A DNA stretch of 64,000 nt from Monodelphis domestica (GCF_027887165.1 NC_077233.1:223683178-223747177), one strand, 5' to 3'. Positions 36,378 through 47,155 are shown, numbered from the stretch's first letter. Notes: a model not told the origin generated them from the letters alone. Numbers and translations are program-made.

Positions 36378-36719
36378 TGTAAAAAATAGACTCGAATACA
36401 GGACTACAATCCCCATGAGCCTTTGCTCCACTTCCCCAGAATGCCTTGTAATCTCACCTGGGCCGAGATCGAGAAGATATTTAAGCAAAGGCTTTTGAAG
36501 GGCTCGGCCCTTTTGGACTTCCGTTTTTGGAGCAGAGGCGTCTCTTCCATGATGTGAGGTTATTTTGTCTAGGCCTCTGGCCTAGGCACATGTTTCTTAC
36601 TTGTATATTCTTAATCTTTAACCTTTAATAAACCTCTAAAAAATATATATTCCTTGCAGAGAGAAACTAATTTCTACCTGCCTCAGTCTCCCCCTCTCCC
36701 CTAAATTTTAATCTTTACA
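36378..36719 (+). mobile_element. Solo LTR related to family A
   Basis: It begins tgtaaaaaatagactcgaat and ends 'ttttaatctttaca', with an AATAAA signal near 36627 followed by 'tatattccttgcagag'. The 5' 'gactacaatccccatgagc' stretch and the 3' part resemble the LTRs at 14455 and 17590. It is flanked by gttc and gttt, a likely 4-bp duplication. No viral genes adjoin it. Confidence 0.65.
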
Positions 36720-36727
36720 GTTTAAAC

Positions 36728-36988
36728 TGGACAACAAAGTGGCATAGTGGATAGAGCACAGGGCCTGGAGTCAGGAAGACTCATCTTCTCAAGTTCATAT
36801 TCAGCCTCAGCTGTATGACCCTGAGCAAGTCACTTTGCCCTATTTGCCTCCATTTCCTAATCTATAAAATGAGTTGGATAAAGAAATAGCAAACTGCAGT
36901 AGTATCTCTGCTGAGAAAACCCTAAATGGGGTCACTCACAAAGATCAGACACGGCTGAAACTGAACACAATAAGCAGCAATCTATATA
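36728..36988 (+). mobile_element. RTE-tailed SINE
   Basis: It begins 'ggacaacaaagtggcatagt' and ends with 'cggctgaaactgaacacaat'. Confidence 0.8.
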
Positions 36989-37391
36989 TTGCATCACGTG
37001 GATAGAACCATAGAGTGTTAGAACTGAATTGAACAGCAACAAATTAATTCAAAGCCTGAATTAGGGATGCAAATATTCATAAGTCAAGTAAGAATCAGAG
37101 TCTCCTAACCCAAAGTGGTCCAGATCTAATTTTTAACTATTTTTCCTGGGCATTAAGGGTCTCTAGTCCTGGAAGCCTTTTCCATTCCCTATTCACTGAA
37201 GCCCCCCACTCCCCGCAACTAAGTCTATTGTTAATTTATTTCAAACACTCAAGAACAAAAAGTATTAATGACTGATAATAGATTCACTTCTCTTTGGAGG
37301 CACATTTGTTCCCCCAAAAGTTTACCAACACAGAATTTCAGCACCTGAAAGGTCTCAAAAGTCATCTAATCCAACCCTCATCAAATGATCT

Positions 37392-37605
37392 ATTAGTTGA
37401 ACTTATGGCGTGTATGCCAAAGAGGGCTTCTCCCCAACCCCCTCTCCATGCACACCTGAGGACATTTCTCACAACACCTGCTCTTCTGCCCAACAGCCCA
37501 ATGGGAGTGCTTCCTCTCTCCCCCATCTAGAGTGAGGTGGGGGGTTGCCCACATGCAGTATGAGGATTATAGGTTGGCCACTCAGTGTCTGAAGAGTTCA
37601 CCATC
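37392..37605 (-). mobile_element. hAT non-autonomous element, diverged copy
   Basis: The stretch 'caacagcccaatgggagtgc' and the 'cactcagtgtctgaagagtt' end match the reverse complement of the element at 50005. The other end reads gaacttatggcgtgtatgcc. An 8-bp repeat aatgatct (37384-37391 and 37606-37613) flanks it, which fits hAT insertion. The terminal inverted repeats are degraded. Confidence 0.7.
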
Positions 37606-37949
37606 AATGATCTACAGCATCCCAGACAGTTTCCAAACAGTTTCTCAGCCTTTTGTCATAAATCTTTGCAAATCTTCAATCAATGAATTATCTAGAGGAT
37701 ATGTTCAAGTAAGAAATTATTCCCTTTCTCTTTGCCTACTTCAGACATTTTGTTTATTCCCATCCATTCAGGCCAGGAAGTAAAAGAAATTAAAATCATT
37801 TAGTAGCATGTAGGTTCCAAACTCTCACCTGCCTTTCTTCACCTTTGCAAGTGAGCCTCTGAGACTCCATGGGACTTGTGGGAGAGAGCATGGGTGCATA
37901 CAACTAATATTCAACATCAGAAGGGAGATGTAGAGAATCTTCTCCATGT

Positions 37950-38060
37950 ATCTGTGGTTTTTCCTTAGCTAGACTATAAGATCCTAGAAGGAAATGACCT
38001 TCGAATCATGTCTTGTATCTCCCCAATTTATAGTACCTAGCAGAAGCTAATGAATGAGAA
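37950..38060 (+). repeat. L2-type 3' end relic
   Basis: The words 'gactataagatcctagaagg' and 'cttgtatctccccaatttat' are L2-like. Confidence 0.4.
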
Positions 38061-38339
38061 CAGGTAGCTGAGGATAATCATTTTCACTTTACTCTTAAAT
38101 CCATAGAACCCAGTAGAGAACCCTGCATATATCAGGTGTTTAAACAACACCTGTTGGTGAAAATAGTGATGGTGATGAGGAATGATGAGTTGTCCTTTAT
38201 GTAGAGATGATGCTGATGATCTGACTTTGAATGTTGTTTCTCTAATAGTGGGGACAGTTAGCACTGAATGTTCCATACTTTGTTGTTGGGTACCGACAAG
38301 TCTCATTTGCAAAGTGACTGACAAGAGTTAAGGATATAC

Positions 38340-40920
38340 CATGAGCATGAAACCAGGGAAGCCATAGGGTCTATGTCTATCTAAGTGGATATGTCTAATC
38401 ATGTGGCCTATCTTCCAAAGCTATGTTGAAATAATTTGAAGATTCCCAATTAGCTTACATTATGCTACCTTTTTCCCCTTCCATCATGAAGGACAATGGC
38501 AGTTTGTCAAACACCAGGAGCTTTTGCAGAGAACATATAGTTACATTGATACGCAAGTAGGATCTCTTTTCTTGATTCACTTTACCCACAAAGCTATAAG
38601 GGTGTATCAATTCTAGAATCAGTGTGGCCTAAGAGAAGGAATAACATTCGTTGGTTTAGCACAGTCCTGGATGCTTTGTCATGAGGTAATTTACGTAAAT
38701 TTGTCCCTGGCTAGTGTATGGCAATACCTCACAACTTTGTTAATGGAAACCTGGTGATCCATAACACTTGTGGTAGACATCTGCTCGGGGGTAATACAGT
38801 ATTAATGTTAATATCAATGATCGATCAGCAGATTTGCAAGAAAGGCATAAAGTATTTAATTATAATTGCATTGGGAATAGCTATGTAATGGTAGCGACAT
38901 TTGAATAGGTCACATCCAGCCCTCACCCCTGTTATGTTGTTCTATATTAAATGCCATTCACTTTAAGTGCTAGAAACCTTTCTAAAGTGGTGAGACTATA
39001 ATACACTGGGCAAATTGAAAAATGTCCCTTCACTTTTAGAAACATGATTGATATCCTTTGCAAAACAAATGTTAGCACCTATCTGTACACAAATTCCTAC
39101 AACTGCATGTTCCGACAACCCCCAACACACCTTCCTTACTAGGCAGCTTGAATGACTGGCTGGTTTACAAATTTGTTAGCTTTAGTAAGTTCAGATCCCT
39201 ATTGGAAATTCATCATTTTCCTGACTTCTCTCCTTTCAAAGCAGCTGGAACCTACTGTATCCAAATGTTTACATAGCTGGGGTTTACATAGCCCAAGAGT
39301 TCTACCCCAAACTAGTTTTCACTGGAGAGAGAAAGAAGCCAATTAACTACGAGCACAAAGGATATAAAGCAAATTGTGTTTGCTCCATTGGCAACAGAAA
39401 AATATATTTCCAAACACTCCATATATACTCGTTTCCAGTACAGACTACATTGCATTGTCACCATCCTGCTTATATATAGCATAATTAAAAATAATGTTTT
39501 TGGCAAGACAGCAACTCAGATATAAATATAGCTATATGTACATTGGAGTGCAGACACATAAAAAAACTCACAAGACACACATACACATATACATATCATC
39601 ATTCTGACAACATGAAAATGTCTCATGGTTATTGAAAAATATTATTAGAAACTTGGAAGGCAGGTGGTGTTCTGTTTTGCTTTTGGTGATATCCTTGCCA
39701 TTTGTTGGTCCTTTTTAAAATAGATTTCCATAGATTCTGCTGCTTTTCTGAGAAAAATTTTTCCAATGGAATGTGGAAAAGCACTTATTCTTGCTAAGGT
39801 GAAGGGCTTTCTGAAAACCCATATCATTTTCTAAGAAAGAAGTCAGCAGGATGTTTTTTGGGGGGCAGAGAGCTGGAAAGGCAGTACAGTAGAAGCATCC
39901 GTAACAATTTTGAACACGAGAAAAGACAAAATCATGCAATTTCACAATATTTATAAATGTCACTGGCGATCTTTCCTCATCTGAAAATATGTAAGAGTAT
40001 GTCAAGTATCTATATACAGTATGAATAATTTAATGAAATGTCAGACTTCCCATTTCAAAATTTGAACAATGTCTAAGTCTATCTTTTACATGGTTTGGTT
40101 TATCCTTGTTAATTTGCCTACTTTCATTTACCTTAAGTTCCTTTTCTAAAGCCTGAATTTGTTTTTAAAATTGTATATTGAGAAGACTAGCATCTCTGAA
40201 TGTATTTCTGTTTAAGTCTATGGTTGCTACTTTGCAAATCATTTCTAGAATAATCTATGCTAACAATCAAATTATGTTGTAGAGAGCAATTAATTCTGTA
40301 AAGACATATATGATTTTTTAAAATGCCAAGTGGCCAAATAGTTTCATGTGTATGATTATATTTCTCTAAATGTTCATTTCTCACAGTAATGAAATCATTT
40401 ATATTTCAAATGATGCATGCCATCCTAATATGGATATCTGTAATTGTGCCAGACTGTGATTACCCACTTCACCAAAATGGAAAGGACATTTTTCCAGTAT
40501 CACTTTGGTGGCTGATAGCAGGAGGGATCAGTGACTTCATATGAATTTACTATTTTGAGCCAGGGAATAAAACTAACTCCATTTCAGTATTTAGCCAATG
40601 CCTAAAATTCCAAGCCCACTTTTATCTCCTTCCACGTTAAATAGAACAAATTCAAGGGATTTCTTAAGCCATCACAATAATACAAGAGGACACTTTCTTT
40701 GCAGATGAGATGGGGCATATCTGTCAGATCTTATCACATCATCCACCAAATATTAACCAAAGTAAGCAATATCTAGATATAACTTTCATTGGATAAATTA
40801 CTACCACATATTACTGTTTAGAGTTGATATAACTCTCTCATCCAGCCACTAAAAGAGCTATCAATAAATTTTGTTAGGGAATGGAGCAACGAGCTAAGAA
40901 TTAGAATAAAGGAATCAAAT
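38340..40920. other. Repeat-poor block downstream of FOXL3
   Basis: About 2.6 kb of AT-rich sequence in which I recognise no SINE, LINE, LTR or long reading frame. It includes a TGATCGATCA palindrome near 38818-38827 and a homeodomain-type TAATTATAATTG stretch near 38865. It may hold regulatory DNA for the adjacent gene; that is inference from the lack of repeats. Confidence 0.4.
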
Positions 40921-40964
40921 ATTGTCTCTGTCTCTGTCTCTCTCTGTCTCTGTCTGTCTGTCTA

Positions 40965-41053
<89 letters not shown>
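40921..41053. repeat. TCTG/TC microsatellite
   Basis: (TCTG)n followed by (TC)n, about 130 bp, roughly 420 bp beyond the FOXL3 stop codon. Confidence 0.97.
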
Positions 41054-41054
<1 letters not shown>

Positions 41055-41470
41055 GGATTTAGCTGGAAAATGGTGTCAGCAGGTTAATCTATATGGTGTG
41101 AGTATGTTTTTATAACCCCAATGCCCAACACGATGCCTGGCACATTTTTGTTGAATTGAACTGAATTGAATTGATCCATGATGTAGATTTCTCCACAGGT
41201 GAGCATCTTTAAAGGAATAATAGCCAGTTTTCCATTTGCATTGTTTATGAAATCAAAAGCCACCCCCCCCCCCCAACAAGTGGATTAACCATTAAGCACA
41301 AACGGCTGAAATCCAGCTTTTGGTTTTGATTGAACAGCTCAGTTTTTATATGAAAAGTTGGCTTGATTGTGCTCTTTCAGAAGATGATATGGGAAAGAAG
41401 CACAGCAATCTCACTAACTGAAAGCTAGTGCTATAGAGCAGTACCAAAATTACCCCATTTTTTGAGCATC

Positions 41471-41953
41471 TCACATTGTCCAAAACTGGAGGTTAATTTG
41501 TTGAGGCTCCAGAAGATGATATTTATTGTCTTGGGGATTGAAGGGCGATCTTAAGGCAGGCAAGGGATCGGGAGATGAGAGGATGTAATCAATGCTAAAT
41601 TTAATTTCTGAGTCAGATTTTCCAAGGGAGGCATTGTTTAGGTTCTGCCGATTGGAGAGATCATTTGAATAGAATGGAGAAGGCTCTAGGTGAGGGGTTC
41701 TGAACTCCTGTTTCTTCGTCGTGCCTTCATTCAGGTGGATGCTCTCTGAGCATGAATCTGTAATGGGCAGCTCGGTTGTGGAAGGCTCCATAATCCCACC
41801 TGAGTTCTGGTATTTAGGTTCTTTTTTCATATTTCTCCTCCTCCGCCTCCTCCGATAGTTCCCGTTTTCAAAAAGATCCAGCATGGACTCACATCCTGAA
41901 GCGAAAGTCCAATAGTTTCCCTTTCCCTTCTCGTTCCCTTCCATTCTGGGGAC
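41471..41953 (-). CDS. FOXL3: FOXL3 coding exon 3 (wing, basic run, tail)
   Basis: The acceptor is AAATCCAG|GTC. The exon begins [17 protein letters not shown], contains the arginine run and the eh1-like FSIDYILS (about 41599-41576), and ends LQFWTM with TGA at 41473-41471. The tail from residue 135 onward is polar, rich in Ser, Pro and Asn, and has no recognised folded domain. No convincing polyadenylation signal was located close downstream. Confidence 0.9.
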   Translation of the reverse strand, partial: VPRMEGNEKGKGNYWTFASGCESMLDLFENGNYRRRRRRRNMKKEPKYQNSGGIMEPSTTELPITDSCSESIHLNEGTTKKQEFRTPHLEPSPFYSNDLSNRQNLNNASLGKSDSEIKFSIDYILSSPDPLPALRSPFNPQDNKYHLLEPQQINLQFWTM

Positions 41954-43215
41954 CTGGATTTTGAGAAAGGCAGTTCAGAGTGGGTATGGTGTGCAGATGC
42001 TGGCACTTTGCATCTGTGTTCGTTTAAAGTCACGATTGGGATAAACATACAAGTCATTGAAATCATGCCTTCCCCTACCCCCCAAATTGTGTAACTCCTA
42101 GGTAAAGCAACAACAAGAAAAACAACAACTCTGGTTAACTTGGGGATACATTAATGTAAATCAGACAAGAAGAGCATCAACTTTTCAACAGCTGGGAGGG
42201 AGAGAGAGCTCTTCATTATCTAGAGCACAATCAGGGCCTTCTTAAGAGTGTGGCGTACCCCCCTCCCCTTTTCTGGATTTCAGCAAAAATATTTAAGACA
42301 GATGTTTCCTAGATAGAAAGTCATCTCAGGGCTGCTGCTGCTGAATAACTGGCCTATATGAAGAGACGGTGATTAATTTTCTTACCTTTACAAAACAACT
42401 GTTTAGGGAGAGGTTATGCCTAATGGAGTTTTGCCAGGCTCTTTGGTTTGATCTGTAGTAAGGGAATTTCTTCATTATAAAGTCATAAATGCCAGACAGC
42501 GTCACTCTATTGGTAGGGCTTTGCTGGATGGCCATTGCAATCAAGGCAATGTAGCTGGAAAAGAAACTCAGGGTTAAGCCACTTCCTTAGGAATCAAGCA
42601 CTCAGTAGCCAAAGGGGCTCCTCTTTGCTTTCCTGGAGAGCTGTGTTACCATAGGGTTTGGTGGAGGACCAGCCCCACAAAAAGTCTCCTCCACTCTACC
42701 AGCTGAGACCCCTCACTTAGCCAGGGAAGGTGTTTCAGGGAAGCTGCAGGATGCATTTTTCCACTGAGTCACCCAGACGCTATTCAGGGTTCCCTAGTCT
42801 CCGCCAAGTGCAAATGTTCGCCTTCGGGGACCCTGGCGCGTCCAGCCTGCTCTCTTGCCCGGATCCCTTGGCGACCCCCCACCACCTACTGCCAATGCCT
42901 GGGGAGCACCAGTTCTTTTCTCCAACTCTCTACCAGCTGAGGTTTTCTGAGCACTCCCTGCCCTAGGATCCCACTAGCAACTTCCTGGACCCAGACCAGT
43001 ACCGGACTTGGGGGGGGGGATCCCCTGTCCTCGCTGCCTCCCCTCCCCTACATCATTAATACCACCTTGCCCCAGAGAGGAAGGCTTCGACGGAAACTTC
43101 TCAGCTACCTGTAAGCTGGGCGACTGAGTTTCTTCTCCTCATCGGAGCTGCAGGCGGGGTAATCATCACCATCGTAGTTGAAACAGTTGTAGGGATACTG
43201 CGTGTTATCGAACAT
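41471..43215 (-). CDS. FOXL3: Forkhead transcription factor FOXL3, three coding exons
   Basis: The coding sequence joins 43215-43109, 42554-42386 and 41953-41471 on the minus strand (107, 169 and 483 nt including TGA) to give 252 residues. The N-terminus begins [20 protein letters not shown]. The forkhead domain spans about residues 33-125, with recognition helix [11 protein letters not shown] at 76-86 (N78, R81 and H82 are the usual base-contacting residues) and wing region [12 protein letters not shown], followed by GNY and seven arginines (126-132), a likely nuclear localisation signal. The C-terminal tail carries FSIDYILS at 211-218, which resembles the eh1 Groucho/TLE-binding motif. Introns of 554 and 432 bp have GT...AG ends. 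The [11 protein letters not shown] signature places it in the FOXL group; the Q-rich start of the domain and the introns separate it from intronless FOXL2. FOXL3 is known from medaka as a germ-cell factor that blocks spermatogenesis in females; a role here is inference. No disabling change is seen. Confidence 0.9.
41954..42385 (-). other. FOXL3 intron 2
   Basis: This 432-bp intron has GTAAGA...ATCCAG ends and contains no recognised repeat. Confidence 0.85.
42386..42554 (-). CDS. FOXL3: FOXL3 coding exon 2 (forkhead helices 1-3)
   Basis: The acceptor is TTTTCCAG|C, which completes a serine codon (AG|C). The exon encodes [16 protein letters not shown] through [11 protein letters not shown] and ends in phase 0 at AAG|GTAAGA. 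It holds helices 1-3 of the forkhead domain, including the DNA-recognition helix. Confidence 0.92.
42555..43108 (-). other. FOXL3 intron 1
   Basis: This 554-bp intron has GTAGCT...TTCCAG ends. It is GC-richer than the window average and holds scattered CpGs and a run of nine or more G near 43010. No repeat element is recognised in it. Confidence 0.85.
43109..43215 (-). CDS. FOXL3: FOXL3 coding exon 1
   Basis: The ATG at 43215-43213 opens [20 protein letters not shown] and the exon runs to SRPAY plus the first two bases of a serine codon (AG). The donor is AG|GTAGCT. The exon is acidic and tyrosine-rich and ends just inside the forkhead domain. I chose this start because it is the first ATG of the frame that joins cleanly to exon 2 and because the MFDN-type start fits what I recall of FOXL3. 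Confidence 0.88.
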
Positions 43216-43299
43216 CTTTCTCACAGCCGGGCTCTGCTCAGCTCCGGCAGGGTGCAAGAGCTGGTGTGGGGTTCTCCCTTAGCGCCTCGTCCCTCTCCT

Positions 43300-43380
43300 A
43301 CCCCCCTCCTCTTTTCTCCCCCCCCCCCTCCTCCTCCTCCTTCTTCTCCTCCTCCGCCCTCACCCTCTCCCTCTTCCACT
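43300..43380. repeat. Pyrimidine-rich low-complexity tract
   Basis: C-rich and CTC-repeat sequence on the plus strand, upstream of FOXL3; the minus strand reads as GGA/GAG runs in the presumed 5' leader. Confidence 0.8.
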
Positions 43381-43499
43381 CACATACTCTTCCAGTCCAG
43401 GGGTGGAGGTTGTTTTTGTAATTCTTGAATCCCAGACAGAGACTGTAGGGATATTTCTTGCGCCCTCTCCCTCCCAACACCCCCCTCCCCCCGACACAC

Positions 43500-43570
43500 A
43501 CTTTGTGTGTGCGTGTGTGTCCAATCTGGTTATAAGGGAGGCAGCTAATAACTGATTAAATTGGTTACTT
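43500..43570 (-). promoter_or_regulatory. Candidate FOXL3 core promoter (CCAAT and TATA-like)
   Basis: On the minus strand a CCAAT box (43564-43560) lies about 25 bp upstream of a TTATAA stretch (43535-43530), some 315 bp upstream of the FOXL3 ATG. The stretch between carries a pyrimidine-rich plus strand and modest CpG content relative to the rest of the window. The spacing fits a TATA-type promoter, but such motifs are common by chance in AT-rich DNA and no transcription start was seen directly. Confidence 0.25.
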
Positions 43571-43877
43571 CTCTCATGAACCTTTGAACCCCCTAGCTTG
43601 TACAGCCAGTAGCCATACTCAAGAGCCCTGGGTGGTCTGATGTAGAGGTGGAGAGGGGCCAGGCTTGCTTTCTTTCCCTTTTCTTTTCTTCCCTTCTTTT
43701 TCTGGCCATCTCCATGCACAGTGTGACAAAAGCAAACAGCACGATGTTCATAAATGATGTTTCAAGGGTGACTTTTGCAAATCCAAGTTTTAGGATCCAC
43801 TCCCCTCAAATACCCCCGCTCTATCCCCTTCTCCTCCAACGCTCTTTAGCCTCTCCCTTCCCCCCATTTGGCTAAGG

Positions 43878-43906
43878 AAACACACACACACACACACACA
43901 CACACC
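43878..43906. repeat. CA dinucleotide repeat
   Basis: A (CA)n run of about 14 units. Confidence 0.95.
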
Positions 43907-44445
43907 ACTTACAGTCTGCAGACATTCCATCCAATAATGCCCATCTCCCGAGATATAATCTGTAATACAGTATAATAGACATAAATTGTGTTTCCGTGAC
44001 TAAAGGAAAAGCTATATGTTCAAAGAAGACAGAACAGAGAATCCGGGAGCCTACTGTCAAGCAGGAAAGCTAAGGGAAAATAGCTCCCGGCTGGAGAACT
44101 GCTTGTGTGGGCTTTGATCTGGGGGATGAATTAGAGTAATAGCCCTGTGTGTTGGCATCCAATACTGTAACAATTTAATAGTTTTTCTATGCTTCGGAGT
44201 GTTTTCCAACAAGTGATGTAAACCAAAGTCATAACAAAGGTTCGGGAACTTGAAAAAGGTGTATGCCACAAGATAATCAGATTGTGCCAGGCCCGCTATT
44301 TCCCAGGGAAGCTGGGGGATGGGGGAGTTGGGGGGGGTGAGAAGAGAGAGAAGGATGCTAATATGGAAACAGGGAAAAAATTGTGTAAAGTTAACCAGAA
44401 AAAAATTATAAATGAGAACAGTATGAATCCTAGTGAAATGAAATT
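43907..44445. other. Unassigned, repeat-poor sequence upstream of FOXL3
   Basis: I see no SINE or LINE and no supported gene. It may hold distal promoter sequence. Confidence 0.35.
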
Positions 44446-44454
44446 ATTTCATAG

Positions 44455-44630
44455 ATTTATCCTAAGGTTAGAGCTGAAAGGTGCCATAATATACTCTCAT
44501 CTTGACAGATGAAGAAACTGAGGCTGGCAGAGGCAGAGACATTTGAGTAAGGCTAGACATCAGCACAAAATTTAGTACTACTGTCCCTCAGGTCAGCATC
44601 CCAGCTATGACACCACACTTCCTCTGTCTT
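44455..44630 (-). repeat. MIR SINE relic
   Basis: The words 'agagctgaaaggtgccataa' and 'gacagatgaagaaactgagg' are a reverse MIR. Confidence 0.6.
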
Positions 44631-45029
44631 TACTGATTGACTAGAAGTATGTTAATGAGGGAAGCAGGGGAGAAAGAAGGAGGAGTTATGGAGCCTGTGG
44701 GAACAAAACAGGGGAAATTAGGGGGAGGGAGCTGCTGCCCTTGATGCCAGGAAAGAGTAATAAAATAGGCTAAATCTCCTGATTTCTCACTTGACCCTTG
44801 ACCCCAGGATGTCCCTGTTGGTACAGATTAACAAATTGGGCACTGTCATGATAGTCCTGGATTACCCTGGGGTTCATCAACGCTAGCATCCTGTTAGGCA
44901 AATCTCCCCATCTTTCTAAGCATCTTCTGTAGTCCATAAATAAGTAGTTACAGTCCTAAACAACATGAGAAGGTGAGGGGAGGGAGGGAGGGAAGAGAAA
45001 AGCAATAAGAAAGAAAATATAAAAGTATC

Positions 45030-45195
45030 TTATTTTGGATAAAGAATATTGGATTTTAAATCACAAGACCTAGGTTCAAAGAGAGGATATGCTACTCACT
45101 ACTCTATACTCCTGTTTCCTCATATGTAAATGAAGGAATTGGAATAGATAGCCTCTACATTAAGTTTCCTTCCAGTTTTAAGTATTATTGAAGTA
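45030..45195 (+). repeat. MIR SINE relic
   Basis: The words 'caagacctaggttcaaagag' and 'gtttcctcatatgtaaatga' are MIR-like. Confidence 0.5.
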
Positions 45196-45199
45196 GGAT

Positions 45200-46305
45200 T
45201 TTTAGAGAAGGCACAAATGATTTATAAAAGGCAGCCACAAAATCTTACTCTGTGAACTTACTCTGAACAACCCTTAAAATAATGAAGATCTTTAAAGTAA
45301 AGTCAACTGTTGTCTGTGAGACTTCAAAATACAAAGCCTCCAAAAGCAAACACATAGAATTTCCAACATGGGAGCAGCACTTTTTTCCACATTCAAACAA
45401 GCTGCCATTCCAACAGTGAGTCCCAGATAACAAGTCTAGATTTACTTAAAAGAAATTTTCAAGATGAACATATAAACTCAATTTTAATCCTATTTTCCAA
45501 GTCAAATACCATGGCATCTCTCACTTGTAACACTGACCTCAACTTGGCAGAAGAAAAATAGTTGTGGCATATGCTTCTTGCATCAACACTGCATTCCATT
45601 GAAGGGAAACACTTTTAGTCTTGGATTCTTGACTGTGGTAGCCAAATGTGCAAGAGTTGCAATTACAGTATGGGGTGACTGACTGATCATCAATGATGGT
45701 TTATCTGTGAGTATGACTTCCATCACATATCTGACCATAGTACTTCCAAGCTCAAGAATTGCCAATAGATCCCTGTTGCCTCTGGGATCAGATATAATAA
45801 GTACAAACTCCTTAGCTTAGTCCAACAGAATAAAAGAAATGTCTTTAAAAAAAAAACAGACAAACAAAAAACCAATTCACGGGTGGTCCTTCTTTGGTCT
45901 TCCTTTGGAAGCTTCCTGGTATGCTTCTATTGCCTTGAAAGAGATTATTATATGCTTTTTACAAGAATATGCTTATTTTATAATAGGTGATTTTGGCAGG
46001 CAACCACATAATAAATTTCTTTTCCTTTTTAAAAAAAGATATATAAATATTTTCCCCAAATGCTTTATTATATTTTCCCTATTACCTGGTAAAACATACA
46101 GACTTTGACCAGACACGTCATAAATGAATAAGATGGGGAGATTCTTTTGATTTTGCATTTTTGTGTTATGAATCTGTATTTAGTTCTTTAGAGAATAGCA
46201 AGCATAGTTTTGGAAATGAAGAATTTCAAGGTCTTTGGGGTTATCACTTGGGGACAGTATTTATATGTGTTATAAATATGGTACCAATATTAATACTAAA
46301 AAATT
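45200..46305. other. Unassigned sequence
   Basis: No supported gene is seen. The block 45480-45830 looks like an old dispersed element: 'agatccctgttgcctctggg' followed by 'caaactccttagctta' resembles L2-type text. The family is not resolved. Confidence 0.3.
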
Positions 46306-46310
46306 TGAGG

Positions 46311-46503
46311 GGGGCAGCTGGGTGGCTCAGTGGATTGAGAGTCAGGTGCAGAGATGGGAGGTCCTGGGTTCAAATCTGACCTTCCCAGCTGTGTGACCCT
46401 GGGCAAGTCACTTAATCCCCATTGCCTAGCCCTTATCACTCTTCTGCCTTAGAACCAATAACCTGTATTGATTCTAAGATGGAAGGTAAAGGTAAAAAAA
46501 AAA
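46311..46503 (+). mobile_element. Short tRNA-derived SINE, well preserved
   Basis: It begins 'gggcagctgggtggctcagt' and ends 'gatggaaggtaaaggt' plus A tail. The words aatttgagg (left) and aaattgagg (right) give a probable duplication. Confidence 0.88.
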
Positions 46504-46594
46504 TTGAGGTATTGGTACTTTGAATTTTCATTTTAAAAAATTAACAACAGCATAGACTTAGCTATTGGAAAAATAGATTAAAAAATAAAGTTTA

Positions 46595-46634
46595 CAATAA
46601 AAATATCATATATACATATATGATATTTTTATTG
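46595..46634. repeat. Perfect 18-bp inverted repeat (hairpin)
   Basis: The arms caataaaaatatcatata (46595-46612) and its exact complement (46617-46634) flank a taca loop. The AT-rich run continues with tatttata words to about 46675. Confidence 0.9.
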
Positions 46635-46959
46635 TATTTATTTATATATATATTGTATTGTATTTATATATATAAACTGGGTCCTAGGGCCTTATTTATT
46701 TCTTTTCACTCTCTCAGGAATGCTTGCCTAAGAAAAGTCCAATGTGCTTCTAACTATAGTAGGCTCAAAGGATATTAGGCTGTCTATGTGTAATGTCCAG
46801 TGGTTTGTTTTTGTTGGATTTGTTTTTGTTTCTGTATTTAACCCCACAACTGCTAGATCAATGCTTTTTTCCAGACTACCTTGTTCTACGTTAACACTGA
46901 TTATTAGTGGCACCAATGTGTACTACTAAAATGTGGCATATTAACTCTTAAAAAAAAAA

Positions 46960-47155
46960 CAAACTTGTCTTCTGTCTTAAAATCAACACTAAGTATTGGT
47001 TCCAAGGCAGTAGGGTGTTAAGGGCTAGGTAATCAGAATTAAATAACTTGCTCAGTGTCATACGGCTAGGAAGTGTCAGGGGTCAAATCTGAATGCAAGA
47101 ACTCTTGTCTCCAGGACTGGCTCCCTAAACATTTAGCCACCTATTTGCCCCCATA
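46960..47155 (-). mobile_element. Short tRNA-derived SINE, diverged
   Basis: In reverse orientation: 'aagtattggttccaaggcag', 'gttaagggctaggtaatcag', 'tctccaggactggctcc'. Confidence 0.7.

Noticed and set aside
41827-42066. 79-codon frame overlapping FOXL3 exon 3
   Set aside because: It is in a different frame from FOXL3 and crosses the exon 3 splice acceptor; a shadow of the real exon.
43298-43719. Minus-strand frames of 67 and 119 codons upstream of FOXL3
   Set aside because: They cross purine-rich low-complexity DNA in the presumed promoter and leader and have no conserved motif.
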